DNA of 46,065 nucleotides from DASPKA01 sp035628335 (GTDB taxonomy: Bacteria; Patescibacteriota; Doudnabacteria; UBA920), in contig DASPKA010000026.1 in NCBI GenBank assembly GCA_035628335.1, positions 1 to 46,065 of the forward strand. The letters are read 5' to 3'. Of this stretch, positions 1 to 7,831 are shown in pieces. Numbering within the stretch: position 1 is the first letter of the stretch; every line of letters begins with the position of its first letter. A program made the translations under genes and the position numbers. The notes beneath the pieces were generated by a model. The model saw only the letters and a list, made by a program, of their open reading frames with translations. It searched no databases and was not told where the DNA came from.

Positions 1-1
1 G

Positions 2-148
2 CTTGGAATCGCGCTTAAAACTCCGGGCGTAGTTACCGGTTATGACACCGACCAAGGGACTGTAACTGTGCGGTGGCCGTGTGATCAGTTCCGGGACTAC
101 TTACCGCATGGTGAGGATAAATTTGTTTTTGCTAAAGAACAAAGCTAA
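2..148 (+). CDS. 3' end of a small hypothetical protein (partial)
   Basis: An open frame enters from the left edge and ends at TAA 146-148, giving 48 residues ending in FVFAKEQS. The fragment alternates small and beta-branched residues (GVVTGYDTDQGTVTVRWP) and looks like a small beta-barrel, SH3-like unit. I cannot name the family and the start is outside the window. A perfect 13-bp inverted repeat follows two bases after the stop. Confidence 0.55.
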   Translation, partial: LGIALKTPGVVTGYDTDQGTVTVRWPCDQFRDYLPHGEDKFVFAKEQS

Positions 149-149
149 T

Positions 150-183
150 CAGTATGGGTGAGTTCTCTGACTCACCCATACTG
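150..183 (+). terminator. Strong stem-loop after the first gene
   Basis: CAGTATGGGTGAG (150-162) and CTCACCCATACTG (171-183) form a perfect 13-bp stem with an 8-base loop directly after a stop codon. There is no T-run after it, so it may protect a 3' end or terminate inefficiently. Confidence 0.5.
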
Positions 184-192
184 CCAATACAT

Positions 193-270
193 ATGAAAAA
201 AATAAAAGATAAGCTTAAAGTAGGAATGGCAATGATTATAAGAATGATCGGTGACTTTTTCCTAAGCTAA
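193..270 (+). CDS. Possible 25-residue basic/hydrophobic peptide
   Basis: ATG 193 to TAA 268-270 encodes 25 residues beginning MKKIKDKLKVGMAM and ending MIGDFFLS, a lysine-rich start followed by a hydrophobic amphipathic stretch. No Shine-Dalgarno is visible upstream. It sits between a stem-loop and the promoter of the next gene. It may be chance; only conservation in relatives would raise it. Confidence 0.25.
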   Translation: MKKIKDKLKVGMAMIIRMIGDFFLS

Positions 271-293
271 TGCTATTTTTAGCAAATCTATCT

Positions 294-322
294 TTGAGCC
301 CGGAAATTTGGTAAGCTTATAC
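294..322 (+). promoter_or_regulatory. Promoter of the nucleotidyltransferase gene
   Basis: TTGAGC (294-299), a 17-base spacer and TTATAC (317-322) match a housekeeping-type promoter. Transcription would begin near 329, leaving a leader of about 20 bases without a clear Shine-Dalgarno before ATG 349. Confidence 0.45.
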
Positions 323-348
323 GCAGACTCACAGACAGATCTACTAAA

Positions 349-1098
349 ATGACTGGAAGAAAAATACAAGCCATAGTGCTCGCGGCAGGGAAGGGAACGC
401 GCATGGGAGACTTGGAAACCCCTAAAGTCTTAGTGGGTTTTTTGGGTCGCCCGTTGATTGTCCATTTACTTGAGCACCTGAAAAAATTAAAGCATGCGGT
501 TGAAATAATTGTAGTTACTGGTTTTAATGGTGAACGAGTAAGGACAGAGCTCGGGCCTTCATATAGGTACGAGCACCAAGCAGAGCAGCTCGGTACGGGG
601 CATGCGGTAGCTTCAGCTATGGACAGCGTTGATGGTGAACACGTGCTGGTGTTTTATGGTGATATGCCATTGATAACCTCGAAGAGTGTAGACGGACTCA
701 TTGAGACACATTTGCAAAGCCAGGCAGATCTCACGCTTTTTACAAGTGATCCAAAAAGTTTTTCAAAACATTATATGTCGATGTATTTCTTTGGCCGTAT
801 CATTCGTAACGAACATCATAAAATACATGAAATAGTAGAGCTCAGAGAAGCAAATAACGCTCAAAAAGAAATGACTGAGGTGAACCCGGGTATATACATG
901 TTTCGTACTGATTGGCTTAAAGAAAATATTACTAAGTTAGAAAACAATAATAGTAAAAACGAGTACTACCTCACTGATTTGCTCAAGCTTGCCGTTGAGG
1001 GTGGCGCAAAGGTTTCAGATATGCCCATCGCTCCGGAAGAAGTAATGGGAATTAATACCCTAGCTGAGCTTCGGATAGCTGAGCACATTATGAGTTAG
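349..1098 (+). CDS. NDP-sugar / UDP-GlcNAc pyrophosphorylase (GlmU N-terminal type)
   Basis: A 249-residue nucleotidyltransferase of the GlmU uridylyltransferase type, which joins UTP and a sugar 1-phosphate to give the UDP-sugar used for cell-envelope building. The nucleotide-binding signature LAAGKGTRM lies at about residues 11-19, followed by GTGHAV near 82, the metal-binding YGDMPLI near 103 and NPGIYMF near 180. Only the transferase domain is present: the left-handed beta-helix acetyltransferase half of bifunctional GlmU (about 450 residues) is absent, so acetylation would need another enzyme or the substrate may differ. Family call is firm; exact sugar specificity is not. Confidence 0.85.
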   Translation: MTGRKIQAIVLAAGKGTRMGDLETPKVLVGFLGRPLIVHLLEHLKKLKHAVEIIVVTGFNGERVRTELGPSYRYEHQAEQLGTGHAVASAMDSVDGEHVLVFYGDMPLITSKSVDGLIETHLQSQADLTLFTSDPKSFSKHYMSMYFFGRIIRNEHHKIHEIVELREANNAQKEMTEVNPGIYMFRTDWLKENITKLENNNSKNEYYLTDLLKLAVEGGAKVSDMPIAPEEVMGINTLAELRIAEHIMS

Positions 1099-1157
1099 AT
1101 CCTTTAATCACTCACCTCCATGTCAGTGGTGTGGCAGAGACCACCCAAGTCAACCTT

Positions 1158-1166
1158 TGGTATAAT
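1158..1166 (+). promoter_or_regulatory. Extended -10 promoter, leaderless start
   Basis: TGgTATAAT at 1158-1166 is a perfect extended -10 element. The next in-frame ATG is at 1173, six bases after it, where transcription should begin, so the methyltransferase mRNA is probably leaderless. Confidence 0.6.
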
Positions 1167-1172
1167 GTATAT

Positions 1173-1706
1173 ATGTGGCAACTTTTAGTTCTTTTAGGCC
1201 TTTTGGCCTATTCTTTATTTTTGCTTTTTTTAATTAGCTCTGCCTTCTCTGCATTTGCGCGCACAAAGGTGCCGTTTGTGCCAAGCAGGGTACGAGACAT
1301 TGAAGAAGCTATTCGACTGGCAAAGGTGTCTGAGAGGGATATGGTGCTGGATTTGGGGTCAGGTAATGGAAGGGTTGTATTTTTATTTGAAGATCTAGGA
1401 GGCGCAAGGGGGTTTGGTATAGAGACTGGTTTATGGATGCATGGTTATGCAAAGCTTAAGGCGCTGTTTAAAAAAAGCAATGCGAAGTTTGTTTGCGGGG
1501 ACATTTTTAAAGAACCCTGGCGTGAGGCTACAGTTATTTATTCGTACCTGTATCCACCACTCATGCAGCGAGTGCAGGACAAGTTTACATCTGAGGCTCA
1601 GCCAGGCACAAGGCTGGTGGTTAAAGATTTCAAGTTACCGAGTTTGGCTCCCAAGCAAAAGGTTGATTTAGACTCTGTGCATACACTTTATTTATACGAG
1701 CTGTGA
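1173..1706 (+). CDS. Membrane-anchored class I SAM methyltransferase (FAM173/ATPSCKMT-like)
   Basis: A 177-residue protein with one N-terminal membrane segment (LLVLLGLLAYSLFLLFLI) followed by a methyltransferase core. VPFVPS and DIEEAIRLA precede the SAM loop VLDLGSGNGRVV, an arrangement I associate with the FAM173 lysine methyltransferase family; the acidic end of strand 2 is FGIETG. The open frame extends to a GTG at 1131, but the extended -10 box at 1158-1166 would then lie in the gene, so ATG 1173 is preferred. The target is unknown; membrane anchoring suggests a membrane protein. In that family the known animal target is an ATP synthase subunit, which is only a hint here. Confidence 0.75.
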   Translation: MWQLLVLLGLLAYSLFLLFLISSAFSAFARTKVPFVPSRVRDIEEAIRLAKVSERDMVLDLGSGNGRVVFLFEDLGGARGFGIETGLWMHGYAKLKALFKKSNAKFVCGDIFKEPWREATVIYSYLYPPLMQRVQDKFTSEAQPGTRLVVKDFKLPSLAPKQKVDLDSVHTLYLYEL

Positions 1707-1779
1707 TCGCAAAATTCACAGAGTGCACTATGGGTCTGTAAAGCCGCCTCTGTGCTCCTGCTGCCATAAATTTTAAGAA

Positions 1780-3024
1780 ATGAGAGCAATAGTAGATTTA
1801 CATATACATTCAAAGTATTCTCGTGCATGCTCTCGGGAGCTTACTCCTGAAAATTTGGCAATGTGGGCGCAAAAGAAGGGCATTACAGTTTTAGGAACAG
1901 GGGACTTTACTCATCCAGCGTGGTTTGAGGATCTGAGCATTTTAGAAGAAGTCAAACAAGGTTTGTACAGACATCCAAAGTACCAAACTTTGTTTTTATA
2001 CCAAACAGAAGTTGCTTCTATATATAAACAGGGTGATAAAGTTCGCAGAGTACATAACCTTATCTTTGCCCCGAACCGAGAAGCGGCAATAAAACTTACG
2101 GACGCGTTAGTTGCAAGGGGTTGCAATGTGAAGTCAGACGGACGGCCGATTTTTGGTATTCACTGCGACGAGTTAGTTAAAATTTGTAAAGACATAGACG
2201 AGCGCATGGAGGTTGTTCCCGCTCACGCATGGACTCCACATTTTGGTGTCTTTGGTTCGCTGAGCGGTTTTGATACGCTTGAAGAAGCGTATGGTACCCA
2301 GACTAAGTATATTCGTGCCATAGAAACTGGTTTGTCCTCTGACCCGGAAATGAACTGGAAAGTTCAGGAGCTTTCAAATATCTCACTTATTTCAAATTCA
2401 GACCCGCACAGTTTGCCCAAACTGGGTCGTGAAGCAAATGTTTTTGAGTTGGATGTTAACTCTGTAACATACGATGGGATTATACAAACAATCTACAGCC
2501 GAGATCCGAAAAAGTTTTTGTATACTATAGAGTTCTTTCCTGAAGAAGGTCGGTACCATTTAGACGGACATGCTGATTGCAAATTTTCCTGTGAGCCTGC
2601 TATGACGCAAAAATTGGGCGGCATGTGTCCGGTATGTGGTAAGAAGTTGCTCCGAGGTGTGCTTGCCCGCGTCCAGGACTTAGCAAGTCAGAGTAAGTGG
2701 ACGGGGATACCGTATAAAAACATGATTCCATTGCTAGAAATTGTAGCTGAGGTGTATGGCGTGGGAGTTGCTTCCAAGAAAGTCCAGGCAGAGTATGAAC
2801 GTTTGGTTTCACAGAAAACAGAGTTTGGAATTTTGCTGGACTTGGATCACGAAGAGCTGGAAGTGCTTGGTGGAAAAGTGTTTGCTCAGGCCGTAAAAAA
2901 AGTGCGTGAGCGAGATATTATCCTGGCAGGTGGGTATGACGGTATCTATGGTAAGATTCAAATTTTCACACCAGAAGAAAGAGACAGCCTGCTTCTAAAA
3001 CCAAAACAATTTGCATTATTTTAG
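1780..3024 (+). CDS. Endonuclease Q-like PHP-domain DNA repair nuclease
   Basis: A 414-residue protein with an N-terminal PHP metal site: DLHIHSKYS at residues 6-14, GDFTHP near 41, a histidine pair near VVPAHAWTPH, and SNSDPHS near 207. A zinc finger follows (CKFSC at about 267-271 and CPVC at about 282-285), then a C-terminal helical part. Length and order fit the TIGR00375/endonuclease Q family (about 400-424 residues), whose archaeal and Bacillus members nick DNA 5' of deaminated bases and abasic sites. Role here is inferred as repair of uracil or hypoxanthine in DNA. It lies alone between the methyltransferase and small unknown genes. Confidence 0.8.
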   Translation: MRAIVDLHIHSKYSRACSRELTPENLAMWAQKKGITVLGTGDFTHPAWFEDLSILEEVKQGLYRHPKYQTLFLYQTEVASIYKQGDKVRRVHNLIFAPNREAAIKLTDALVARGCNVKSDGRPIFGIHCDELVKICKDIDERMEVVPAHAWTPHFGVFGSLSGFDTLEEAYGTQTKYIRAIETGLSSDPEMNWKVQELSNISLISNSDPHSLPKLGREANVFELDVNSVTYDGIIQTIYSRDPKKFLYTIEFFPEEGRYHLDGHADCKFSCEPAMTQKLGGMCPVCGKKLLRGVLARVQDLASQSKWTGIPYKNMIPLLEIVAEVYGVGVASKKVQAEYERLVSQKTEFGILLDLDHEELEVLGGKVFAQAVKKVRERDIILAGGYDGIYGKIQIFTPEERDSLLLKPKQFALF

Positions 3025-3072
3025 AAATATAGTAAAGTTCTTAAGATAACAACTTCAATATAGGAGAAAGTA

Positions 3073-3378
3073 ATGAGAAAGGAACCTACTTTTATTAAGA
3101 TTGAGGGGGCAACGTGGGAAGTTCAGAGTGAGTTGCTTAGAAAAGCTGCTGAGAATAATGAAAATATCGCCATCATTGAATGGGGTAGATTCATTTTTGA
3201 TGCTGAAAGGTGTAATCGAAAAAGATGGCAGATGATTCGGACTGAAGGGCATTTGGAGATCCAAAATGGCCGTACAGTAATTGTTTGGGCTAATCCTGGT
3301 TTACGAGGTAAGGAATTCCCTGTGGCCTGGCTCCCTTCCGGCACAGAAATTGAATTTGGGTATGAAAATCTTACCTAA
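3073..3378 (+). CDS. Small hypothetical protein, 101 aa
   Basis: The gene has a clear Shine-Dalgarno (AGGAGAAAG five bases before ATG 3073), which supports translation. The soluble product mixes charged helices (ELLRKAAENNENIAIIEW) with a strand-rich C-terminal half (HLEIQNGRTVIVWANPG). No motif I recognise. The next gene begins 50 bases downstream with its own GGAGG site, so the two are probably co-transcribed. Confidence 0.65.
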   Translation: MRKEPTFIKIEGATWEVQSELLRKAAENNENIAIIEWGRFIFDAERCNRKRWQMIRTEGHLEIQNGRTVIVWANPGLRGKEFPVAWLPSGTEIEFGYENLT

Positions 3379-3428
3379 TCAAAAAGCCGTCTTAAATCAT
3401 GACGTATTCTTTCAATCGGAGGTGTGAA

Positions 3429-3761
3429 ATGATCGAAAGAGAAGGACCTTTTGGGTTAATGTCCGAGGTCTGGCCTGTGCCAGTAGTGGTTGCACTCCTG
3501 GAGTTGCTGACTTGTTGGGTTTGGTGCTTCCTTCTCGGAGCTGGACCCATATTTCTACTCTTCGGAACTAAGCCAGAGATTGAAAAGCTCACTTTCCAGT
3601 TGAATGGCTTGCTGGCCGGAATTCTCTTCCTTACATTCCTTTCAGTGATTAAAGGAATCCTGGAGATGAAGTTTACAGTCCGGTACACTCTATGGCAGTT
3701 CGCGCCCGGCCTACTCACCTTCCTGCTCGGGTTGTTGTGGTGGGACTTTTGGGGTAAATAG
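3429..3761 (+). CDS. Small hypothetical membrane protein, 110 aa
   Basis: The open frame could start at 3399, but GGAGG at 3418-3422 sits seven bases before ATG 3429, which fixes the start. The product has about three hydrophobic segments: WPVPVVVALLELLTCWVWCF with its continuation, LNGLLAGILFLTFLSVI, and APGLLTFLLGLLWWDFW. Function unknown. A terminator hairpin follows at 3777-3801. Confidence 0.65.
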   Translation: MIEREGPFGLMSEVWPVPVVVALLELLTCWVWCFLLGAGPIFLLFGTKPEIEKLTFQLNGLLAGILFLTFLSVIKGILEMKFTVRYTLWQFAPGLLTFLLGLLWWDFWGK

Positions 3762-3776
3762 GTGCAGATACGATGA

Positions 3777-3804
3777 CAGTCCCGATGCTTTGTCGGGACT
3801 GTTT
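3777..3804 (+). terminator. Rho-independent terminator
   Basis: CAGTCCCGA (3777-3785) and TCGGGACTG (3793-3801) form a 9-bp stem followed by TTT. It closes the 3073-3761 pair before pyruvate kinase. Confidence 0.7.
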
Positions 3805-3838
3805 AATTTGCTTAAATAAAGCTATTTTTTTCTGGTGG

Positions 3839-3847
3839 TGATATAAT
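3839..3847 (+). promoter_or_regulatory. Extended -10 promoter of pyk
   Basis: TGaTATAAT (3839-3847) predicts a transcription start near 3854-3856, on or beside the second in-frame ATG (3856), so the mRNA is expected to be leaderless. Confidence 0.6.
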
Positions 3848-3849
3848 GT

Positions 3850-5244
3850 ATGAGTATGAAAAAGACTAAAATTGTATGCACAATAGGGCCGGCTAGTGAG
3901 TCGGTTAAAGTCCTAACAGAAATGGTAAAAGCAGGTATGAATGTTGCTCGGTTGAATTTTTCCCATGGGTCCTATGAGAATCACGCCAAGCTTATGGAAA
4001 ACATCCGTAAGGTGTCCCAAAAGCTTAAAACTCCGATAGGGATAATGCAAGATTTGCAAGGGCCAAAGATTCGTATTGCAGAACGAAAAGAGGCACTTAA
4101 GATAGCGCCAGGGGATGTGCTTATGTTAGGAGTAGACTTTCATACGGATGTGAATATTATAAAATTTTTAAAGCCTGGCCATAGGATACTGATTGAAGAT
4201 GGTACTATTGAGCTGAAGACGCTTAGAATTGTAGGTGCTCATAAGGCAGAGGTAGAGGTAAAAAATGGAGCGCTTATTCAGTCTCACAAAGGCGTGAATT
4301 TGCCTGACAGCCAAGTTAAGCTTGGGTCACTCACTGAAAAAGACAAAAAGGATTTAGAGTTTGGGCTCAAGAATGGAGTTGACTTTGTGGCAATATCGTT
4401 CGTTTCCACTGTAACAGATGTTCTTGCGGTTAGACGGGTCCTTGCTAAACATTTCCGAAATGGAGGGGTACAGCCAAAGGTGATAGTTAAAGTAGAGCGT
4501 CCCGACGCTGTGAAAAATTTTAAAGAAATTTTGAAAGTTTCGGACGCTGTAATGGTTGCCCGAGGTGATTTAGGTGTAGAAATAGACGACTCAGAAGTAC
4601 CGATAGTGCAGAAGGACATTATATTTGCCTGTAAAGAGGCAGCGAAACCAGTAATTGTGGCTACTCAAATGCTTGACTCTATGGTCCGAAGCCCAAGGCC
4701 TACGAGAGCTGAGGTTTCAGATGTGGCAAATGCAGTAATGGACAAAACCGACGCTGTTATGCTCTCAGGTGAGTCTGCGTTTGGCAAGTACCCGATTGAG
4801 TCTGTCCGGGAAATGGCGAAAATCATAACTTCTACTGAAAAGTCTAGGTACAACCGCCCGCACCCGGAGTTAGTAGAGAGTCCCGCGCACGAGACGCTTG
4901 CAGACCAAACAGCAAGTGCCGCCTGCGAGCTCGCACAAAAGTTAAAAGCTTCTGCAGTGGTTTCTGCGAGCGAAACTGGCTTTGCTGCACGTTTTCTTTC
5001 GCGTCAACGACATAACTTAGACGTGTTTGTGTTCACCCCAGATGAAAAAGTACTTCGACAGCTGGCGTTGCTTTACGGTATTCATCCGTTGCTTTCAGCA
5101 GCCAAAACAATTCCTGAGATGCTGGCACTAGCTCCTACATATTTGCGAAAACATTACTTTGTAAAAAAAGGCCAGCAGGTAGTCCGGGTCGCGATTAAAG
5201 GGACAAAAAAACACCCCTCATTTGTGGATGTTGTAAAAATTTAG
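3850..5244 (+). CDS. pyk: Pyruvate kinase
   Basis: A glycolytic enzyme transferring phosphate from phosphoenolpyruvate to ADP in the cytoplasm. The start matches the family (KKTKIVCTIGPAS), followed by NVARLNFSHG, MQDLQGPKIR, KVERPDAV, the active-site helix VMVARGDLGVEI, KPVIVATQMLDSM and RAEVSDVANAVMDKTDAVMLSGE written in part here; the C-terminal allosteric domain is complete at 464 residues. ATG 3850 gives MSMKKTK, but the extended -10 box makes ATG 3856 (MKKTK) an equally good leaderless start. The stop codon overlaps the convergent DUF192 gene by four bases. Confidence 0.96.
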   Translation: MSMKKTKIVCTIGPASESVKVLTEMVKAGMNVARLNFSHGSYENHAKLMENIRKVSQKLKTPIGIMQDLQGPKIRIAERKEALKIAPGDVLMLGVDFHTDVNIIKFLKPGHRILIEDGTIELKTLRIVGAHKAEVEVKNGALIQSHKGVNLPDSQVKLGSLTEKDKKDLEFGLKNGVDFVAISFVSTVTDVLAVRRVLAKHFRNGGVQPKVIVKVERPDAVKNFKEILKVSDAVMVARGDLGVEIDDSEVPIVQKDIIFACKEAAKPVIVATQMLDSMVRSPRPTRAEVSDVANAVMDKTDAVMLSGESAFGKYPIESVREMAKIITSTEKSRYNRPHPELVESPAHETLADQTASAACELAQKLKASAVVSASETGFAARFLSRQRHNLDVFVFTPDEKVLRQLALLYGIHPLLSAAKTIPEMLALAPTYLRKHYFVKKGQQVVRVAIKGTKKHPSFVDVVKI

Positions 5245-5528
5245 TTTTTCTGTCTTATGTGCTTTGTATACTCCCCGACATTCATTTCCATAGCAGCGTT
5301 AGCAGTAGGGTAGTATGAGCTTACGCTCCATGGCTCTAAAGTCTCAATTCCAAGAACATTATTTTCTTTATCTAAAAAAACTACATCAATCGTAAAACAC
5401 ATAAAAAATGTATGTACTTGCTTGCAAGGTGTAAAGGCAAGCCAGGTATTTGTAGGTAACGATCGCTTGCCAAGTAAGCCTATCATCCGTTTCCAGAATG
5501 TGTTTGCAACAATAATTCTAGGTTCCAT
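5241..5528 (-). CDS. DUF192 family protein
   Basis: About 95 residues of the DUF192 fold: FWKRMIGLLGKRSLP near the start, then HTFFMCFTIDVVFLD and a C-terminal segment. DUF192 proteins are small beta-rich proteins of unclear function, often exported; no signal peptide is visible with this start. Longer starts exist at 5540 and 5552, but the 5552 start lies in a terminator hairpin. A -10 box (TATGAT, minus strand, 5536-5541) lies seven bases before ATG 5526-5528, favouring this leaderless start. Confidence 0.75.
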   Translation of the reverse strand: MEPRIIVANTFWKRMIGLLGKRSLPTNTWLAFTPCKQVHTFFMCFTIDVVFLDKENNVLGIETLEPWSVSSYYPTANAAMEMNVGEYTKHIRQKN

Positions 5529-5535
5529 AGATGTA

Positions 5536-5565
5536 ATCATACAAAAAGCCATAGACAGCTGTCTA
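5536..5565 (-). promoter_or_regulatory. Promoter of the DUF192 gene, embedded in a terminator
   Basis: On the minus strand, TAGACA, an 18-base spacer and TATGAT (5536-5541) are followed seven bases later by ATG 5528. The -35 and spacer coincide with the terminator hairpin of the metalloprotease gene, so ending one transcript and starting the next share one sequence. Confidence 0.4.
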
Positions 5566-5574
5566 TGGCTTTTT
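5543..5574 (-). terminator. Perfect 32-base palindromic terminator
   Basis: AAAAAGCCATAGACAG (5543-5558) and CTGTCTATGGCTTTTT (5559-5574) are exact complements. It follows the metalloprotease stop by three bases and has T-runs on both strands, so it can terminate in both directions. Confidence 0.85.
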
Positions 5575-5577
5575 TAC

Positions 5578-6276
5578 TTATATTTTGTTTGTACAGTAGT
5601 TTTTTAGCAGTTTAATGTCAGCAGCTTTCAGGGTTGAAGGTTGGTTTTCAAGGCTTCCGGTTTGGGCGGACATAATCGCTCCGTACGTTTTAGTGTGATC
5701 GAGGCCAATAGCGTGACCTAGCTCGTGTAGCAAGGTGGACTGCAGGTCAGTGTCACTCATATACGCAAGTACGTTTATTTCTTTGCCCACGAGTTTACCT
5801 TTTGAACGTTTTTCAAGGTACTGGCCTAGCTTAATGTTAGTAAGTAGAGTAGCTTGTTTAGTGGCGGGATTCACTCCCGACGCTGAACGAGCGTACTCAC
5901 TAGGAGTTGTTCTGTTTTGTGCGAGTACCACACTGTTAAGAGAGGTAAAATAGTTATTAAGAGCAACTTGGTTTTCTCCATACTTCATATTCACAGAGAG
6001 CATAGAGGTGTTGTCTTCAACTAAAACTTGAGCTCCAGCTGCAGTGTTCCATGCGCGGGCAGCAGTGCGAACCATGCTAGCAAACTTTTCTTGGCTCATA
6101 CCAAACTGGGGGTCAACGGAACCAACTTTATAGGTAACAGAGGAAACAGTGGTGCATGGGTTTGAAGGAGTTACAATAACCTTCTTCTTTTTTGCAGCAC
6201 TCGCCAAAGACAGTGGTACTGAGAGAAGTACCAGTGCAAGAAAACATATGGAGAATATTTTTAGAATGCGGTTCAT
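5578..6276 (-). CDS. Secreted zinc metalloprotease (matrixin/metzincin-like)
   Basis: A 232-residue exported protein: N-terminal signal segment (residues 1-28, ILKIFSICFLALVLLSVPLS, ending ASA), a lysine patch, then a catalytic domain with HELGHAIGLDH (HExxHxxGxxH zinc site) near residue 188 and a following methionine (GAIMSAQ) as the Met-turn. These are metzincin hallmarks. It lies beside the Tad-like pilus genes and the CHAP hydrolase, so surface processing, wall passage or pilin-related proteolysis is likely (inference). Terminators bracket it at 5543-5574 and 6297-6343, so it is transcribed on its own. Confidence 0.82.
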   Translation of the reverse strand: MNRILKIFSICFLALVLLSVPLSLASAAKKKKVIVTPSNPCTTVSSVTYKVGSVDPQFGMSQEKFASMVRTAARAWNTAAGAQVLVEDNTSMLSVNMKYGENQVALNNYFTSLNSVVLAQNRTTPSEYARSASGVNPATKQATLLTNIKLGQYLEKRSKGKLVGKEINVLAYMSDTDLQSTLLHELGHAIGLDHTKTYGAIMSAQTGSLENQPSTLKAADIKLLKNYCTNKI

Positions 6277-6296
6277 ATATGGGAAAGGAGATTAAT

Positions 6297-6343
6297 AAAA
6301 CAAAACAGACTTGAACATCTTTTGTTTAAGTCTGTTTTGTTTT
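6297..6343 (-). terminator. Strong terminator after the Flp pilin gene
   Basis: A 16-bp stem (AAAACAAAACAGACTT, 6297-6312, with 6328-6343) encloses a 15-base loop. It lies 28 bases past the pilin stop on the minus strand and is T-rich on both sides. Confidence 0.85.
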
Positions 6344-6370
6344 ATTTAGAAGATTTTTTTGAGTTCTAAG

Positions 6371-6583
6371 TTATTTACAATCAGGGTTCGCAGTTGCGTT
6401 TGTGCTGGCTTCAGCTGCTTTTGTGCTTTCTAAACATTTACTTGCGCTAGAGAACTTGTTTGCAATGTCAGCTCCAAACTTAGAGATCACGCCAATAGCT
6501 ACAACTGCTATTAAGGCAAGAATAAGCCCGTATTCGGCTAGGGACTGACCAGATTCGCTCTTTAAGAAATTTCGTAAGGACAT
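6371..6583 (-). CDS. flp: Flp/Fap-type pilin
   Basis: A 70-residue prepilin: short charged leader (MSLRNFLKSESG), cleavage expected after Gly, then QSLAEYGLILALIAVVAIGV with Glu at position 5 and the EY pair typical of Flp pilins. A short hydrophilic tail ending NPDCK contains two cysteines. It is the likely major subunit of the Tad-like pilus encoded on both sides of 10.5 kb, and would be processed by the peptidase at 16644-17099. It has its own near-consensus promoter and a strong terminator, consistent with high-level monocistronic expression. Confidence 0.9.
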   Translation of the reverse strand: MSLRNFLKSESGQSLAEYGLILALIAVVAIGVISKFGADIANKFSSASKCLESTKAAEASTNATANPDCK

Positions 6584-6605
6584 AAATGAGGATAATTAAT
6601 AGTGT

Positions 6606-6634
6606 AATATAGCATTAAAAGTTAGTTTTGTCAA
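6606..6634 (-). promoter_or_regulatory. Strong promoter of the Flp pilin gene
   Basis: On the minus strand, TTGACA (6629-6634), a 17-base spacer and TGcTATATT (-10 at 6606-6611) give a near-consensus, extended promoter, the best -35 on this arm. A leader of about 17 bases precedes the ATG. Confidence 0.75.
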
Positions 6635-6678
6635 TATAGTTAAGACCTATGTATTATTTTTTGCTTATACAAGACCTT

Positions 6679-7215
6679 TTATTCTATAACATTTATTGCG
6701 GAAACCGGAATTCCTTGGCAGAAGATATTTGAAGTACCGGTTACGCTGGCAGCAATAACTGCATAGGAGTCTGGCGGCAGGTTGAATTTATACCCCATTA
6801 CCTCAAAGGAGTTTGTTGCTTTTCCAGCATTCTGCACGGCAAACTTAGAACCTGCTTTCATTTGAGATGACCCTTTTTGGGGGACTATTTTGCAGTCTAC
6901 AAACTGGAAGCTCCTGCCTTGATCACGGAAGCTTGTAATTGTAGAGTCATACACGCCATTAAGCCGAACTACTGTTGCGGAGGGAGTTGGTTTTGAAAGA
7001 GTTTTTTTCGGAGTAGGTACCGCAGCTGGGGGTGGTGAGCTAGTTTTCGGAGCAGGAGTTTCAGGGGTTGCAGAACCAACAAGCTTTACCAGCGGTTCCT
7101 GTGGAATAGGCTTAGTTGGGACAGTAAGTAATGAAGTAGGATGTAAGGCGATCCAAACCATGACAGTAGAAGCAAGTAAGGCGGCAGTGATAATATATTT
7201 TTTAAAATTAGTCAT
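6679..7215 (-). CDS. Secreted proline-rich hypothetical protein
   Basis: 178 residues: one N-terminal membrane or signal segment (YIITAALLASTVMVWIAL), a Pro/Thr/Ser-rich linker (about residues 45-80) and a C-terminal strand-rich domain with two cysteines (VDCKIVP and NIFCQG). The pattern AGSKFAVQNAGK followed by SYAVIAAS recalls cupredoxin-like sandwiches but copper ligands are not evident. It is last in the 10481-to-6679 operon and overlaps the gene before it by eight bases, so a role at the cell surface in the same pilus apparatus is inferred. Confidence 0.7.
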   Translation of the reverse strand: MTNFKKYIITAALLASTVMVWIALHPTSLLTVPTKPIPQEPLVKLVGSATPETPAPKTSSPPPAAVPTPKKTLSKPTPSATVVRLNGVYDSTITSFRDQGRSFQFVDCKIVPQKGSSQMKAGSKFAVQNAGKATNSFEVMGYKFNLPPDSYAVIAASVTGTSNIFCQGIPVSAINVIE

Positions 7216-7831
7216 GAATCTTGGTGATTAATAGCTTCATGATTTCCGGGTTTAGCCCAGCAACTGCAAACCCTTTTGGGATATTTACCGTGGTTTGGTC
7301 ATTAAGTGAAATTATTTTCAGATCTTTAAAGACTGCTGAGTCCTGAGTTTCAGTAAAAGTCACCAGAAATTCTCCATTCCCGCTAAGAAAGCTGTTGTCG
7401 TTTGGGAAAGCTGTGACTTCACGAATATTCGAGCCAGCACGGTTTGAAAGAAAAGTCCTGTTTTCTGCGGTTTGCCAGAGAAGATGTGAGCAGTTGAGGG
7501 AAGTTACTACTCTGAGTAATGCGCTATCATGCAGTGACCCATCTAAAGTAGTTTCAGTAAACGCAAGTGAGCTGTCATCTGTGGTGAGGGCGACTACTTC
7601 TGTGATTTGTGGGTCAGTAGAAATGCGGCGAATATAGGCACAGGGGGTACGCTTGAACAACTCATCAAACGTCATAAAGCCCTTGGCTTTATAAACTTGA
7701 ATTGTTTCTGCAGAGAGGTTTGTAAATTCAACAAACCTAGAATTAGTCATAGGCCCTGAGATTAATGTGCGAGCGTATATCCCTCCAGCAAGTACCAGTA
7801 GCCCCAAAAAGACAAGAATTGCCTTTTTCAT
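7208..7831 (-). CDS. Exported hypothetical protein of the pilus locus
   Basis: 207 residues with an N-terminal signal or anchor (ILVFLGLLVLAGGIYA) and a beta-rich extracellular part with cysteines at RTPCAYIRR and SLNCSHLL. No family recognised. Its ATG overlaps the CHAP gene's stop (ATGA) and its end overlaps the next gene, so it is translationally coupled within this operon. Confidence 0.7.
   Translation of the reverse strand: MKKAILVFLGLLVLAGGIYARTLISGPMTNSRFVEFTNLSAETIQVYKAKGFMTFDELFKRTPCAYIRRISTDPQITEVVALTTDDSSLAFTETTLDGSLHDSALLRVVTSLNCSHLLWQTAENRTFLSNRAGSNIREVTAFPNDNSFLSGNGEFLVTFTETQDSAVFKDLKIISLNDQTTVNIPKGFAVAGLNPEIMKLLITKIHD

Noticed and set aside
1717..1754. Stem CACAGAG/CTCTGTG before the endonuclease Q gene
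   Set aside because: Seven base pairs with a 24-base loop and no T-run is too weak to call a terminator or a riboswitch.
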